A stretch of DNA of 64,000 nucleotides from Pseudomonadota bacterium (GTDB lineage: Bacteria; Pseudomonadota; Gammaproteobacteria; Steroidobacterales; Steroidobacteraceae), in the NCBI GenBank assembly GCA_018241425.1, contig JAFEDU010000001.1:930001-994000 (forward strand), given 5' to 3'. Shown one piece after another: positions 39,506 to 48,341 of this stretch. Numbering within the stretch: the stretch's first letter is position 1; every line of letters starts with the position of its first letter. A program made the position numbers and the translations under genes. A model generated the notes under the pieces. The model saw only the letters and a list, made by a program, of their open reading frames with translations. It was not told the origin of the DNA and did no database searches.

Positions 39506-39888
39506 GCCGCGCTCCCGAAGGCCACCTTGAGCACCGCGAATGCGGCGGCGGCGGCCACCAGCACGTTGAGGAACCGCACCAGCACCAGGAGCAGCGTGCG
39601 GCTGCCCGCGCCGTGGACGTAGTCCTCGATGATCACCTGCAGCCCGAGGTTCGAGTGCCAGGCAGCCGTGAGCACGAACAGGATCATGAGAAGTGCCGTC
39701 CAGCTCTGCCGCAGCCAGGCGGTCACCGTGGCGTGATCGAGCCCGGGCAGGCACCACAGCGACACCACGAACCACACCGACAGCGGCACGAGCGCGATGG
39801 AGGTCAGGCGCTGCACCCACCAGTGGTGCACGCCGGAGTGTGCAGGTCCGGTGCCGAGCACCTGGCGCAGCGGGCTCGACAGGCTCAT
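39502..39888 (-). CDS. sdhD: Succinate dehydrogenase membrane anchor subunit SdhD
   Basis: A 128-residue hydrophobic anchor that, with SdhC, binds quinone and heme b. Three transmembrane helices lie at about 29-48, 57-78 and 96-122, and H-H-W-W-V-Q-R near 21-27 opens the first. [13 protein letters not shown], after the second helix, is the conserved loop. ATG 39888 overlaps sdhC by ATGA. Confidence 0.92.
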   Translation of the reverse strand: MSLSSPLRQVLGTGPAHSGVHHWWVQRLTSIALVPLSVWFVVSLWCLPGLDHATVTAWLRQSWTALLMILFVLTAAWHSNLGLQVIIEDYVHGAGSRTLLLVLVRFLNVLVAAAAAFAVLKVAFGSAA

Positions 39889-40274
39889 GCGGCACCCCGG
39901 GGGCAGAAGAAGGCCCACAGCAGCACAAGGGTGAGGAGCACGCTCGCGATCCCCACGATCCAGGCGCTGCGCTGCGACTGTGCGCGCTCCAGCCCCCGGC
40001 CGGTGTCCCACACCAGGTGCCGGATACCCGCGACCAGGTGGTAGCTGAAGGCGAACAGGAGCCCGGCGTAGAAGAGCTTCAGCACGAAGGACCCGAGCAG
40101 CTGCTGCGCCCGCTGCTGCGCCCCCTCGCCCGAAGCCACCGCGAAGAGCCAGTACCCCAGGAGCAGGAACCCGCCCGAGAGCGCGGCCCCGGTGAAGCGG
40201 TTCAGGATCGAGGTCGTGAGGGTGTACTTGAAGCGGTACACCCCGAGGTGCGGCGAAAGCGGTCGGCTCGGCAT
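39885..40274 (-). CDS. sdhC: Succinate dehydrogenase cytochrome b556 subunit SdhC
   Basis: A 129-residue anchor subunit. The N-terminal [12 protein letters not shown] precedes S-I-L-N-R-F-T-G (22-29), a quinone-site segment. Three helices are at about 29-47, 62-85 and 105-124. H-L-V-A-G-I-R-H (79-86) carries the likely heme ligand, His79. It starts 12 nt after the small sdhAF4 homologue and overlaps sdhD by 4 nt. Confidence 0.94.
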   Translation of the reverse strand: MPSRPLSPHLGVYRFKYTLTTSILNRFTGAALSGGFLLLGYWLFAVASGEGAQQRAQQLLGSFVLKLFYAGLLFAFSYHLVAGIRHLVWDTGRGLERAQSQRSAWIVGIASVLLTLVLLWAFFCPRGAA

Positions 40275-40286
40275 GTGCGACTCGTG

Positions 40287-40454
40287 TTAGAAATCGATAC
40301 AGCGCCCGTCTTTTTCCCAGTCGCCGAAGCGGGTGGGTTCGGGCCCGTCGCGGCCCCCGATCTCGCGCGGCGGCGCGGCGGGAGCATCGGGTGGCGGTGA
40401 AGTGGAAGGTTCGGCGGGGACTGGGGCCGAGCTCTTGCGATCGGGCGTCGACAT
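40287..40454 (-). CDS. Succinate dehydrogenase assembly factor 4 homologue (DUF1674)
   Basis: A 55-residue protein, short enough to be missed by gene callers. It starts M-S-T-P-D-R, has a Pro/Ala/Ser-rich disordered N-terminal half, and ends with the DUF1674 signature: E-I-G-G-R-D-G-P-E-P-T-R (31-42), then F-G-D-W-E-K-D-G-R-C-I-D-F at the very C-terminus. Eukaryotic and bacterial Sdh8/SDHAF4 bind flavinylated SdhA before it joins SdhB. Position immediately upstream of sdhC supports the same role. The order AF4-C-D-A-B-E puts both flavoprotein assembly factors in one operon. Confidence 0.88.
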   Translation of the reverse strand: MSTPDRKSSAPVPAEPSTSPPPDAPAAPPREIGGRDGPEPTRFGDWEKDGRCIDF

Positions 40455-40520
40455 ACCCATTTAGTCTGCCAGAATTCACCGTCTGCGGCCACGAAACGCC
40501 CTGCAAAAACAACGCTCAAC

Positions 40521-41414
40521 ATGAATGCGGCCTGGAACTCGGTAACGCTTGACAGCTTGGGCGCCGTGCGTGTGCGCGGCCCTGATGCCGTGAAGTTTCT
40601 GCAGGGGCAGCTGTCGGCGGACCTGCAGCTGCTGACGCCGCAGCGCGCGCTGCTGGCCGGCTTTCACAATCCGCAGGGCCGTGTGATTGCGCTCCTGCGC
40701 CTCATCGAGCTCGGGCCGGCGGACTTGCTGGCGCTGACGGCGCGCGAACTCGCACCGGTCCTGGTCTCGCGGCTTGGCAAGTTCGTGCTGCGGGCGAAGG
40801 TCACCCTGCAGGATGAGAGCCCCGCGTGGCACATCGAAGGCCTGCTGGGAAACGCGGAGGCATCATCGCCGTTCGGGATTGCGCAGGCCGGGGGCGTTGC
40901 CCGCGAGGGGGATGCCCATATCGTCCGAATCGGGGAGTCGCCCAGTCGTGTTGTCTCGGTGCGTCCGGTCATGGCCCCCGCGTCCGGCTTGCCCACGACG
41001 AGCCCACGCGCGTGGGAACTCGCCGCCATCGCCGCCGGCGCACCCCAGGTGCATGCCGCGACCAGCGAAGCCTTCGTCGCCCAGATGCTCAACCTCGACG
41101 TGCTCGGCGGCATCGCATTCGACAAGGGCTGCTACACCGGGCAGGAGGTGATCGCCCGCGCGCACTACCGGGGGCGGGTGAAGCGGCGCATGCAGCGCTT
41201 CGAGGCCGCCGATGCCGCAGCGCTCAGCCCTGGAACGACCGGAACGCTTGGCGATGGCCGCAGCTTCGAGGTCGTGCGCGCGGCGCTGCGTCCCGACGGG
41301 CGGACCGAGTTCCTGGCGGTTACGGCGCTTGCGGCCGACGCGGCTGCGGCCGCGCCCGCGGGCGCACGCACGGAGGCTCGCGCGTTACCGCTGCCCTACG
41401 CGCTGCCGGAGTAG
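40521..41414 (+). CDS. ygfZ: YgfZ/GcvT-domain folate-dependent iron-sulfur maturation protein
   Basis: A 297-residue protein of the YgfZ (IBA57) family, needed with tetrahydrofolate for some iron-sulfur enzymes. The signature K-G-C-Y-T-G-Q-E is at 202-209, with functional Cys204. The N-terminal F-L-Q-G-Q-L-S-A-D-L (26-35) is also typical. It is divergent from the sdh operon, whose SdhB carries three clusters; a functional link is possible but inferred from position. It is convergent with lysS. Confidence 0.94.
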   Translation: MNAAWNSVTLDSLGAVRVRGPDAVKFLQGQLSADLQLLTPQRALLAGFHNPQGRVIALLRLIELGPADLLALTARELAPVLVSRLGKFVLRAKVTLQDESPAWHIEGLLGNAEASSPFGIAQAGGVAREGDAHIVRIGESPSRVVSVRPVMAPASGLPTTSPRAWELAAIAAGAPQVHAATSEAFVAQMLNLDVLGGIAFDKGCYTGQEVIARAHYRGRVKRRMQRFEAADAAALSPGTTGTLGDGRSFEVVRAALRPDGRTEFLAVTALAADAAAAAPAGARTEARALPLPYALPE

Positions 41415-41450
41415 GAAAGGGACGCGGCTCCAGCCAGTGCCCGCAAGGTC

Positions 41451-42977
41451 CTATTCCGCTTCCGGCCGCATGTGCGGGAAGAGGATCACGTCCCGGATGG
41501 AGGGCGAGTCGGTGAAGAACATCACGAGGCGGTCGATGCCCACGCCCAGCCCCGCGGTCGGCGGCAGCCCGTACTCGAGCGCCCGCACGTAGTCCCCGTC
41601 GTAGAACATGGCCTCCTCGTCGCCCTTGTCCTTGCGGGCGACCTGGGCGCGGAAGCGCGCCGCCTGGTCCTCCGGGTCGTTGAGCTCGGAGAAGCCATTG
41701 GCGATCTCGCGCCCGGCCATGAAGAACTCGAAGCGGTCGGTGAGAAACGGGTCGGCATCGTTCGGTCGCGACAGCGGCGAGACCTCCGCCGGGTAGGCAT
41801 ACACGAAAGTCGGATCCATGAGCGTGCTCTCGGCGGTCTTCTCGAACAGCTCCATCTGCAGCTTGCCCGCGCCGTCCTGGGGGTCGAACTTGATGCCGAG
41901 CTGCTCGCAGCGCTTGCGCAGGTAGGTCACGTCGCGCAGCGACAGCGGATCGATCCCCGGGTTGTGCTCGATGATCGACTGCTCCACCGTCACGCGGCGG
42001 AAGGGCCTGGACAGGTCGTAGGCACGCCCCTGGTAGGTGACCTCCTGGCCGCCGTGCAGGGTCTCGGCGAGCCCGCGCAGCGCCTTCTCGATCCAGTCCA
42101 TGATGTCGCGATAGTCGGCGTACGCGAGGTACAGCTCGAGCATCGTGAACTCGGGGTTGTGCTGCGTCGACAGCCCTTCGTTCCTGAAATTGCGGTTGAT
42201 CTCGTAGACGCGCTCGAACCCCCCCACCACCAGGCGCTTCAGGTACAGCTCCGGCGCGATGCGCAGGTACATGTCCAGGTCGAGCGCATTGTGGTGCGTG
42301 CGGAACGGGCGCGCCGCGGCCCCGCCCGGGATCGGGTGCATCATCGGGGTCTCGACCTCGAGGAAGTCGAGTGAGTCCAGGAAGTCGCGCAGGTAGCGGA
42401 TGATGCGCGTGCGCGTACGGAACACCTGGCGCGAGGGCTCGCTCACGATGAGGTCGACGTACCGCTGCCGGTAGCGCGTCTCGGTGTCGGCAAGGCCGTG
42501 CCACTTGTCCGGCAGCGGCCGCAGCGACTTCACCAGCAGCCGCACCTCGTCCACCCGCACCGACAGCTCGCCGGTCTTGGTGCGGAACAGCACCCCGCTT
42601 GCGCCGAGGATGTCCCCGACGTCCCAGCCCTTGAAGGCGTCGTACCCGGCGCCGAGCGCCTCGGCCTGCAGGAACAGCTGGATCTGCCCGGTGCGGTCGG
42701 CGATCTTGGCGAAGCTCGCCTTGCCCATCAGGCGCTTGAACATCAGGCGACCGCCGACGCGCACCCGCGTGGGGTGCGCCGTCAGCCACTCCTCGTCGCG
42801 CTCGCCGTAGGCCGCGTGCAGCTGGCCGGCGAGCGCATCGCGCCGGAAGTCGTTGGGGTAGGCCGCGCCGCCTTCGCGCAGGTGCGAGAGCTTCGCGCGG
42901 CGCTCGGCGATCAGCTTGTTCTCGTCGCCGTCGTGGCCCGTGGGACCGCCGCCGGCGCCGTGCTTCTTGTCACTCAT
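41451..42977 (-). CDS. lysS: Lysyl-tRNA synthetase, class II
   Basis: Charges tRNA-Lys. It has 508 residues. An N-terminal OB-fold anticodon-binding domain (about 60-165) is followed by the class II core: motif 2 with [15 protein letters not shown] and motif 3 with [11 protein letters not shown] near the C-terminus. ATG 42977 starts 4 nt after the prfB stop. A prfB-lysS operon is standard, and here it continues from rpfE-recJ. Confidence 0.96.
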   Translation of the reverse strand: MSDKKHGAGGGPTGHDGDENKLIAERRAKLSHLREGGAAYPNDFRRDALAGQLHAAYGERDEEWLTAHPTRVRVGGRLMFKRLMGKASFAKIADRTGQIQLFLQAEALGAGYDAFKGWDVGDILGASGVLFRTKTGELSVRVDEVRLLVKSLRPLPDKWHGLADTETRYRQRYVDLIVSEPSRQVFRTRTRIIRYLRDFLDSLDFLEVETPMMHPIPGGAAARPFRTHHNALDLDMYLRIAPELYLKRLVVGGFERVYEINRNFRNEGLSTQHNPEFTMLELYLAYADYRDIMDWIEKALRGLAETLHGGQEVTYQGRAYDLSRPFRRVTVEQSIIEHNPGIDPLSLRDVTYLRKRCEQLGIKFDPQDGAGKLQMELFEKTAESTLMDPTFVYAYPAEVSPLSRPNDADPFLTDRFEFFMAGREIANGFSELNDPEDQAARFRAQVARKDKGDEEAMFYDGDYVRALEYGLPPTAGLGVGIDRLVMFFTDSPSIRDVILFPHMRPEAE

Positions 42978-42981
42978 TGAA

Positions 42982-44077
42982 TTACACGCCCGCCTTGAGC
43001 GAGGCCTCCATGAACTGGTCGAGGGCGCCATCGAGCACCGCGCCGGTGTTGCCGACCTCGACCCCGGTGCGCAGGTCCTTGATCCGCGACTGGTCGAGCA
43101 CGTAGGAGCGGATCTGGTTGCCCCAGCTGACGTCTGACTTGGAATCCTCCAGCACCTTGGCGGCGGCGTTGCGCTTGTTGACCTCGAGCTCGTAGAGCTT
43201 GGCCTTCAGCATCTTCATGGCCGTCGAGCGGTTCTTGTGCTGGCTGCGCTCGTTCTGGCAGGCGACCACGATGCCGCTCGGCGCGTGCGTGATGCGCACC
43301 GCGGACTCGGTCTTGTTGACGTGCTGGCCGCCGGCTCCCGAGGAGCGGTAGACGTCGACCTTGAGGTCGGCCGGGTTGATCTCGATCTCGATGTCGTCAT
43401 CCACCTCGGGGGAGATGAACACCGAGGCGAACGAGGTGTGGCGGCGGTTGCCGGAGTCGAATGGCGACTTGCGCACCAGGCGGTGCACGCCGGTCTCGGT
43501 GCGCAGCCAGCCGTAGGCGTACTCGCCCTTGATCTCGACGCTCGCGCTCTTGATGCCGGCGACCTCGCCGGGGTTCGAGTCGATCACCTCGGCGCTGAAG
43601 CCGCGCGCGGCCGCCCAGCGCAAGTACATGCGCAGCAGCATCTGCGCCCAGTCCTGCGCCTCGGTGCCACCGGCGCCGGCCTGGATGTCGAGGAAGGCGT
43701 TGTGGGAATCCATCTTGCCGGAGAACATGCGCTTGAGCTCGAGGTGACGCACGTCGGTCTCGAGCCGGCCGGCATCCTTCTCGATGTCGCGCGCCGCGGC
43801 CTCGTCGTTCTCGCCCTCGGCGAGCTCCAGGAGTTCCCCGGCATCCTCGATGCCCTTGGCGGTGCGGTCGATCTCGGCGGTGTCCGCCTCCAGGCGGGCG
43901 CGCTCGCGCCCCAGCTCCTGGGCCCGCGGCGGATTGGACCAGATGGCCGGATCCTCCAGCTCGCGGGTTACTTCCTCGAGGCGTTCGCGCTTGCGGTCGT
44001 ACTCAAAGAAACCCCCGAAGGCCCTGGATGCGCTCGGCGAGGTCCTTGAGCTGACGACGGATCTGGTTGACTTCCAT
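42982..44077 (-). CDS. prfB: Peptide chain release factor 2, made by programmed +1 frameshift
   Basis: Recognises UGA and UAA and releases the finished peptide. The first 24 codons (M-E-V-N-Q-I start at 44077) end at an in-frame TGA (44005-44003). A +1 shift on CTT-TGA continues with E-Y-D-R-K and gives 364 residues in total (E. coli 365). The anticodon-mimic S-P-F is at 204-206 and the catalytic G-G-Q at 249-251, essentially the E. coli positions. It follows recJ after 62 nt and precedes lysS by 4 nt. Confidence 0.96.
44003..44016 (-). promoter_or_regulatory. prfB programmed +1 frameshift site
   Basis: On the minus strand the site reads GGGGG (44012-44016), a TTT codon, CTT, then TGA. It matches the E. 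coli prfB site (AGGGGG-TAT-CTT-TGA) in order and spacing, except that the bases before GGGGG are TC and the spacer codon is TTT. The internal Shine-Dalgarno-like G-run pushes the ribosome; slow TGA reading when RF2 is scarce allows the slip. Confidence 0.95.
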
Positions 44078-44139
44078 GGGCTTTTCCAAGAGGACGGGGT
44101 GGCGGAGGGGGCTGCGGATGCTACCACGCCGCGAGCGCC

Positions 44140-45858
44140 TCAGGCGCCGGGTGCGAGCAGGTGATCCACCAGGAGCTGCAGGCGCCGCTCGCCCTGGTAC
44201 TCGTTCACGTCCAGCCGGTAGACCAGCTGCGCAAGTCCCTGCGGGGGCACGAACTCGGCGCCCTCCTCGAGGTGATTGAAGGCGATCGCATCGTAGGTGC
44301 GGCCGCTGGCGGGCTCCTCCACCCACAGCTTCAGGTGCTTGGCACCCACCACGCGCGCGCTCTTGATGGCGAAGAGTCCGTCGAAGGTTGGCTCCGGGAA
44401 GGCCTGCCCCCACGGTCCCCCGCCGCGCAGCGCACGCGCCGTCTCCAGCGCGATCTCCTCACCCCTGAGTTCGCCGTCGGTCTCGACCGCATCGGCACCG
44501 GACAGGCGCGCGAGCCAGCGAGCGACCTCGGCGTCGAAGGCGCGCGCGAAGCGGTCGAGGTGGCGCCGCTCGAGCGTGAGTCCGGCCGCCATCGCATGGC
44601 CGCCGAAGCGGCTGATGAGGTCCGCCTCGCGCGCGGCGACGGCATCGAGCACGTCGCGGATGTGCACCCCGGGGATGGAGCGCGCCGAGCCGCGCAGCGT
44701 CGCCTCGTCGGCGGGCGCGAAGGCGATCACCGGGCGCTGCAGGCGCTCCTTGACGCGGCTGGCGACCAGCCCCACGACGCCCTGGTGCCAGGAGGGGTCG
44801 AACAGCACCACCCCGGAGCGCGCGACCGATGCGTCCGGCTCACGCAGCACGCGCACCGCCTGGATCGCCTCCTGCTGCATGCGCGCCTCGATGGTGCGGC
44901 GTTCCTGGTTGAGTTCGTCCAGGCGTGCGGCCAGGGCGGCGGCCTCCGCATCGTCGTCGGCGAGCAGGCACTGGATGCCGATGGACATGTCATCGATGCG
45001 GCCGGCGGCGTTGAGGCGCGGCGCGACCGCGAAGGCGAGATCGGTGGCGGTGAGTTCGGCGCGCTCGCGGCCGGCGAGCCCCAGGAGCGCCCGGATGCCC
45101 GGCACGCACCGCCCGGCGCGGATGCGCTTCAGGCCCTGCGCGACCAGCACGCGGTTGTTGGCATCCAGGGGCACCACGTCGGCGACCGTGCCGAGCGCCA
45201 CCAGGTCCAGGTACGCGGCCACGCTGCCCGCGCCGGGCGCGGACAGCCCGGCCTCGTCGATACGGCGCTTGAGCGCCGCCATCACGTAGAAGGCGACGCC
45301 GACGCCGGCGAGGCTGCGGCTGCCGAACTCGCTGCGCGGCAGGTTCGGGTTGACGATGACGTTGGCCGCCGGCAGCTCGCTGCCGGGCAGGTGGTGGTCG
45401 GTGATCAGCACGTCGATGCCGGCGGCGCGCGCCGCAGCGACGCCCGCATTGCTCGACACGCCGTTGTCGACGGTGACGATGAGGCTCGGGGAGCGGGTGC
45501 GCGCGAGCGCCACGATCTCCGGTGTCAGCCCGTACCCGAACTCGAAGCGGTTGGGGACCAGGAAATCCACGCCCGAAAATCCCAGCGCGCGCAGCGCACG
45601 CACCATCAGGGCACTGGAGGTGGCGCCGTCGGCATCGAAGTCCCCGACCACCAGCACGGACCGCTCGCGGTGCGCGAGCAGCAGCTCCACTGCGGCCGGT
45701 ATGCCCTCGAGCGTGCCGACCGGCAGCAGGCGCTCGAGGGACTGGTCGAGATCGGCAGGCGAGGTCACCCCGCGCGCGGCATAGACCCGGGCCAGCACCG
45801 GGTGGAGCCCGGCGAGCGCGGCGCCCCCGGGGCTCCGCCGCACGATCCGAAGGTTCAC
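44140..45858 (-). CDS. recJ: Single-stranded-DNA-specific exonuclease RecJ
   Basis: A 5'-3' single-strand exonuclease in RecF-pathway recombination and mismatch repair. It has 572 residues (E. coli 577). DHH-family motifs: V-V-G-D-F-D-A-D-G (motif I, about 67-75), V-D-N-G-V (II), D-H-H-L-P-G (III), V-A-L-G-T-V-A-D-V (IV), and the DHHA1 motif R-F-G-G-H-A-M-A-A-G. GTG 45858 overlaps the upstream rpfE-like stop by GTGA. Confidence 0.96.
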   Translation of the reverse strand: MNLRIVRRSPGGAALAGLHPVLARVYAARGVTSPADLDQSLERLLPVGTLEGIPAAVELLLAHRERSVLVVGDFDADGATSSALMVRALRALGFSGVDFLVPNRFEFGYGLTPEIVALARTRSPSLIVTVDNGVSSNAGVAAARAAGIDVLITDHHLPGSELPAANVIVNPNLPRSEFGSRSLAGVGVAFYVMAALKRRIDEAGLSAPGAGSVAAYLDLVALGTVADVVPLDANNRVLVAQGLKRIRAGRCVPGIRALLGLAGRERAELTATDLAFAVAPRLNAAGRIDDMSIGIQCLLADDDAEAAALAARLDELNQERRTIEARMQQEAIQAVRVLREPDASVARSGVVLFDPSWHQGVVGLVASRVKERLQRPVIAFAPADEATLRGSARSIPGVHIRDVLDAVAAREADLISRFGGHAMAAGLTLERRHLDRFARAFDAEVARWLARLSGADAVETDGELRGEEIALETARALRGGGPWGQAFPEPTFDGLFAIKSARVVGAKHLKLWVEEPASGRTYDAIAFNHLEEGAEFVPPQGLAQLVYRLDVNEYQGERRLQLLVDHLLAPGA

Positions 45859-46847
45859 CGCAGCGCCTCGGAACCGGTACGGCCCCGGCGCCAGAAGCGC
45901 CACGAGGCACCCGGGTGCAGCTGCAGGCAGCGGTCGTTGGCGAGCACGGTGAGCGAGCGCAGTGCGCCGCGCCCGAGCGCGGCGACGGCCGGCTCGATGA
46001 AGCGTGCGTCCAGGGCGGCGAGGGCTTCCAGGAAATGTCCCGACATCGAGGCTTGTAACTCCTGCGCGACGCGCAGCATGAGCACGGCACTGCCGCCAAC
46101 CGCGCCCCCGAGGGCGCCGAAGTCGCGCGGCAGCGCGCCGGCGCGCTGGCCGTGAAGATGCCACAGCCCGTCGACGAATGCGTCCGCCCCATACGCCTGC
46201 CACTGCGCGAGGGTTGCACCCGGCGCCGGCCGCGCCGGCGCGCCGGATGCGCCCCAGAGCCACAGCGCGTTGGGCGCGCCCGCCGCGCCGCCGGGTGCCA
46301 GGCCATGCAGCCACATCTCGATCTCGCTCGCGAGACGGCGCAGGCCGGAAGCCTCCGCCCCCTGCGGCAGCGCCGCGCCGACTTCCGCCCCGAGGCAGCG
46401 CTCCGGGTCCTCGCGCGGCACGACGGGAAGGGCCGGGGCGCCGAGGAGGAACTCCCCGCAGGGCAAAGCGTGCAACGTGCAGCCGGAACCGGAGAAGGTG
46501 CGCGCGAAGGACTCCACGAGGCGAGCCTGCGCCCCTGGGTCCAGGCGCAGCAGCCCGCGCGGGTCCAGGTGCACCTGCGACAGCGAGGCCGTCAAGCGCA
46601 CCGGCGTTGCGATCCAGGCACCGGCGGGCGCGCTCGGGAGCGCCGCGCCGGCGATCACCGCCGGAGCGGCCTCGGCGGCCGCCGGCACGTCCAGTCGAGC
46701 CGCGAGCCACGCACGCCACGAGGTGGGGAGCACGGTGCGGGTGCCGAGGCGGGCCACGCGCTCGAGTCCCGGCAGGCGCAGCGGCGCCGGTGCAGCGGCA
46801 GGCTCTGCGAGGTACAGGTCGGTGAGGACGATGACGAGTTCGGTCAC
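45855..46847 (-). CDS. rpfE: RpfE-type regulatory protein (phosphoglycerate mutase-related)
   Basis: A 330-residue protein of the family annotated RpfE in Xanthomonas or 'phosphoglycerate mutase'. It begins V-T-E-L-V-I-V-L-T-D-L-Y-L, the typical N-terminus. W-L-H-G-L (about 203-207) and L-W-L-W-G (near 219-223) are conserved, and D-R-C-L-Q-L-H lies near the C-terminus. Most of the sequence is Ala/Leu/Pro-rich and poorly informative; catalytic activity is undemonstrated. In Xanthomonas rpfE sits beside recJ near the diffusible-signal-factor cluster; no rpfF, rpfC or rpfG is visible here. GTG start at 46847. Confidence 0.78.
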   Translation of the reverse strand: MTELVIVLTDLYLAEPAAAPAPLRLPGLERVARLGTRTVLPTSWRAWLAARLDVPAAAEAAPAVIAGAALPSAPAGAWIATPVRLTASLSQVHLDPRGLLRLDPGAQARLVESFARTFSGSGCTLHALPCGEFLLGAPALPVVPREDPERCLGAEVGAALPQGAEASGLRRLASEIEMWLHGLAPGGAAGAPNALWLWGASGAPARPAPGATLAQWQAYGADAFVDGLWHLHGQRAGALPRDFGALGGAVGGSAVLMLRVAQELQASMSGHFLEALAALDARFIEPAVAALGRGALRSLTVLANDRCLQLHPGASWRFWRRGRTGSEALR

Positions 46848-46865
46848 GGGCGGTATCGTAACCGC

Positions 46866-47237
46866 GTGCGATTCACCCAAGAGAGCGGCGGCCCTGCGCA
46901 TCTGATACGCGCCTACTCGGCGACCGAGGTCCGCATCGGCGAGCGGGTCATCACGGGCAGCTGCCTGGTGAGCGCGCAGGCGCTGCGCACCGATGCACTG
47001 CCCGCGAGCTTCGCCGAGTTCGGTGCCGAAGGGCTCGCCCCGATCCTGGCGCTGGAGCCGGAGGTACTGATCCTGGGTACGGGCCCCGAGCACCGCTTCG
47101 CACCACTCCCGGTCCGCCACGCCCTCGCCGCACGGCGTATCGGGGTCGAGGCGATGCAGCTGGGTGCCGCGTGCCGCACGTTCAACGTGCTGCTCCAGGA
47201 GGAGCGGCGCGTGGTCGCGGCCTTGTTTCTGCGCTAG
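46866..47237 (+). CDS. Mth938-like (DUF498/NDUFAF3-type) protein
   Basis: A 123-residue single-domain protein of the Mth938-like fold. Motifs are I-R-A-Y-S (about 16-20), G-S-C-L-V-S, L-I-L-G-T-G (about 76-81), and E-A-M-Q-L-G-A-A-C-R-T-F-N-V-L near the C-terminus. The family includes the mitochondrial complex I assembly factor NDUFAF3; bacterial function is unknown. GTG 46866 is the only sensible start; it is divergent from the rpfE-like gene, 18 bp away. Confidence 0.88.
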   Translation: MRFTQESGGPAHLIRAYSATEVRIGERVITGSCLVSAQALRTDALPASFAEFGAEGLAPILALEPEVLILGTGPEHRFAPLPVRHALAARRIGVEAMQLGAACRTFNVLLQEERRVVAALFLR

Positions 47238-47277
47238 GGAAGCCCGGAGCGGGCGGTGTTCGGCGGTGCCGGGGGAC

Positions 47278-47423
47278 GACCGGCAGAGAACACAGGGGGA
47301 GGGTCAACCAACCAAACAATCATTCGAAGCTGACAGACTCGAACAATTGCACTGTTTTTCTTGTTATTGAAAATTTTGTTGCTCTTGTTGCGACTTCCCT
47401 CCTCCCTGTGTTCTCTGCCGGTC
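47278..47423. repeat. 146-bp long inverted-repeat element with A+T-rich core (MITE-like or structured RNA)
   Basis: The left arm (47278-47303, 26 nt) and right arm (47397-47423, 27 nt) are reverse complements: 20 consecutive matches starting GACCGGCAGAG, then a single-base indel, then six more. They enclose a 93-bp core of about 37% G+C, against roughly two-thirds in surrounding genes, with repeated TTGTT elements in its second half. No direct target repeats are obvious outside the arms. It could be a non-autonomous insertion, a REP-family relative, or a long-hairpin RNA. Confidence 0.75.
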
Positions 47424-47625
47424 ACCCTCCGTTTGCTGTCGTCGTTAAGAGACAGGGAACGCATGTTAAGCGCGTTACAGAAGTCCGTGCAAGCTCCCTG
47501 ACCCGCCAGCGGTTTTCCTCTCCGCAAGTGCGCCGGATGCGCGCCTCAGCGTGCCTGCGGAGCCTGTTTTTCCAGCGATTTGTGCGTATCGACAGCAAGC
47601 CGACGTATTGTAATCCGCCATAAAT

Positions 47626-47651
47626 CATGAGGATACGAGCTAATCCTCATG
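47626..47651. terminator. Perfect 9-bp inverted repeat, candidate pcm terminator
   Basis: CATGAGGAT (47626-47634) and ATCCTCATG (47643-47651) pair perfectly around an 8-nt loop, 19 bp after the pcm stop. Read on the minus strand it is followed by ATTTATGG, a poor U-tract. It may be a weak terminator, an mRNA 3' stabiliser or a protein-binding site. Confidence 0.4.
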
Positions 47652-47669
47652 TCGATGCACATTGCGGTC

Positions 47670-48341
47670 TCAGGCGATGCCGCCCAGGAGCGGCACGAAT
47701 GCAACGGGCCCGAGGACCTCGCGCTCCATGCGCTGCTCGCGGCGCGTGAAACGCACCAGCTGCTGCTCGCCTTCCGGCCCCACCGGCACGATCAGGCGGC
47801 CGCCGACGCGCAGCTGCTTCAGCAGCGCCTCGGGTACGGTGAGCGGGGCGGCCGCCACCAGGATGCCATCGAAGGGGGCGTGCGCCTTCCAGCCGAGCGT
47901 GCCATCGCCGTGGCGGAAGCGCACGTTGCGGATGCCGAGCTCCTTCAGGCGCTCCTTGGCGCGGCTGAGGAGCGGCTCGATGCGCTCGATCGTGTTCACG
48001 TGCGCGACCAGTGGGGCGAGCACGGAAGTCTGGTACCCGCAGCCGGTGCCCACCTCCAGCACGTTGTCGACCGCACCTCCCTCGAGCAGCGCCTCGGTCA
48101 TGCGCGCGACGATGTAGGGCTGGGAGATCGTCTGCCCGAAGCCGATGGGAAGTGCCGTGTCCTCGTAGGCCCGGCTGCCCAGGGCCTCGTCGACGAAAAT
48201 GTGGCGCGGCACGTTGCGGATGCGATCCAGCACCTGCAGGTTGGTGATGCCCTGGTCGCGCAGCCGCTGCACCAGGCGGTCCCGGGTGCGCGCGCTGGTC
48301 ATGCCGATGCCGGCGAGGCGCAGGTCAGCCACGCAGGCCAT
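47670..48341 (-). CDS. pcm: Protein-L-isoaspartate O-methyltransferase
   Basis: Methylates isoaspartyl residues in damaged proteins so that they can be repaired. It has 223 residues. Motif I is [10 protein letters not shown] (about 95-104); G-Q-T-I-S-Q-P (near 69-75) and G-R-L-I-V-P-V-G (near 183-190) are also diagnostic. I keep the start at 48341, overlapping surE by 17 nt, because relatives share the L-R-L-x-x-G-I-G-M-T-S extension; ATG 48302 is the alternative. The surE-pcm order is conserved in gammaproteobacteria. Confidence 0.95.
   Translation of the reverse strand: MACVADLRLAGIGMTSARTRDRLVQRLRDQGITNLQVLDRIRNVPRHIFVDEALGSRAYEDTALPIGFGQTISQPYIVARMTEALLEGGAVDNVLEVGTGCGYQTSVLAPLVAHVNTIERIEPLLSRAKERLKELGIRNVRFRHGDGTLGWKAHAPFDGILVAAAPLTVPEALLKQLRVGGRLIVPVGPEGEQQLVRFTRREQRMEREVLGPVAFVPLLGGIA

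Larger units (their letters stand above)
47238..47669. other. 432-bp non-coding convergent intergenic region
   Basis: This is the only gene-free stretch longer than 300 bases. It lies between two convergent genes, Mth938-like and pcm. It holds a small GCCCG-GAG-CGGGC hairpin (47242-47254) just after the first stop, a 146-bp long inverted-repeat element with an A+T-rich core (47278-47423), about 200 bp without recognisable features, and a 9-bp perfect inverted repeat (47626-47651) near the pcm end. Open frames across it lack protein-like composition and start signals. Confidence 0.8.

Noticed and set aside
47440..47480. Integron attC-like core (GTTAAGC)
   Set aside because: No matching complementary core site at attC distance and no integrase nearby; a 7-mer alone is expected by chance.
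47171..47628. Short open frames on both strands across the inverted-repeat region
   Set aside because: They cross the repeat arms and A+T-rich core, have no ribosome sites and no protein-like composition.
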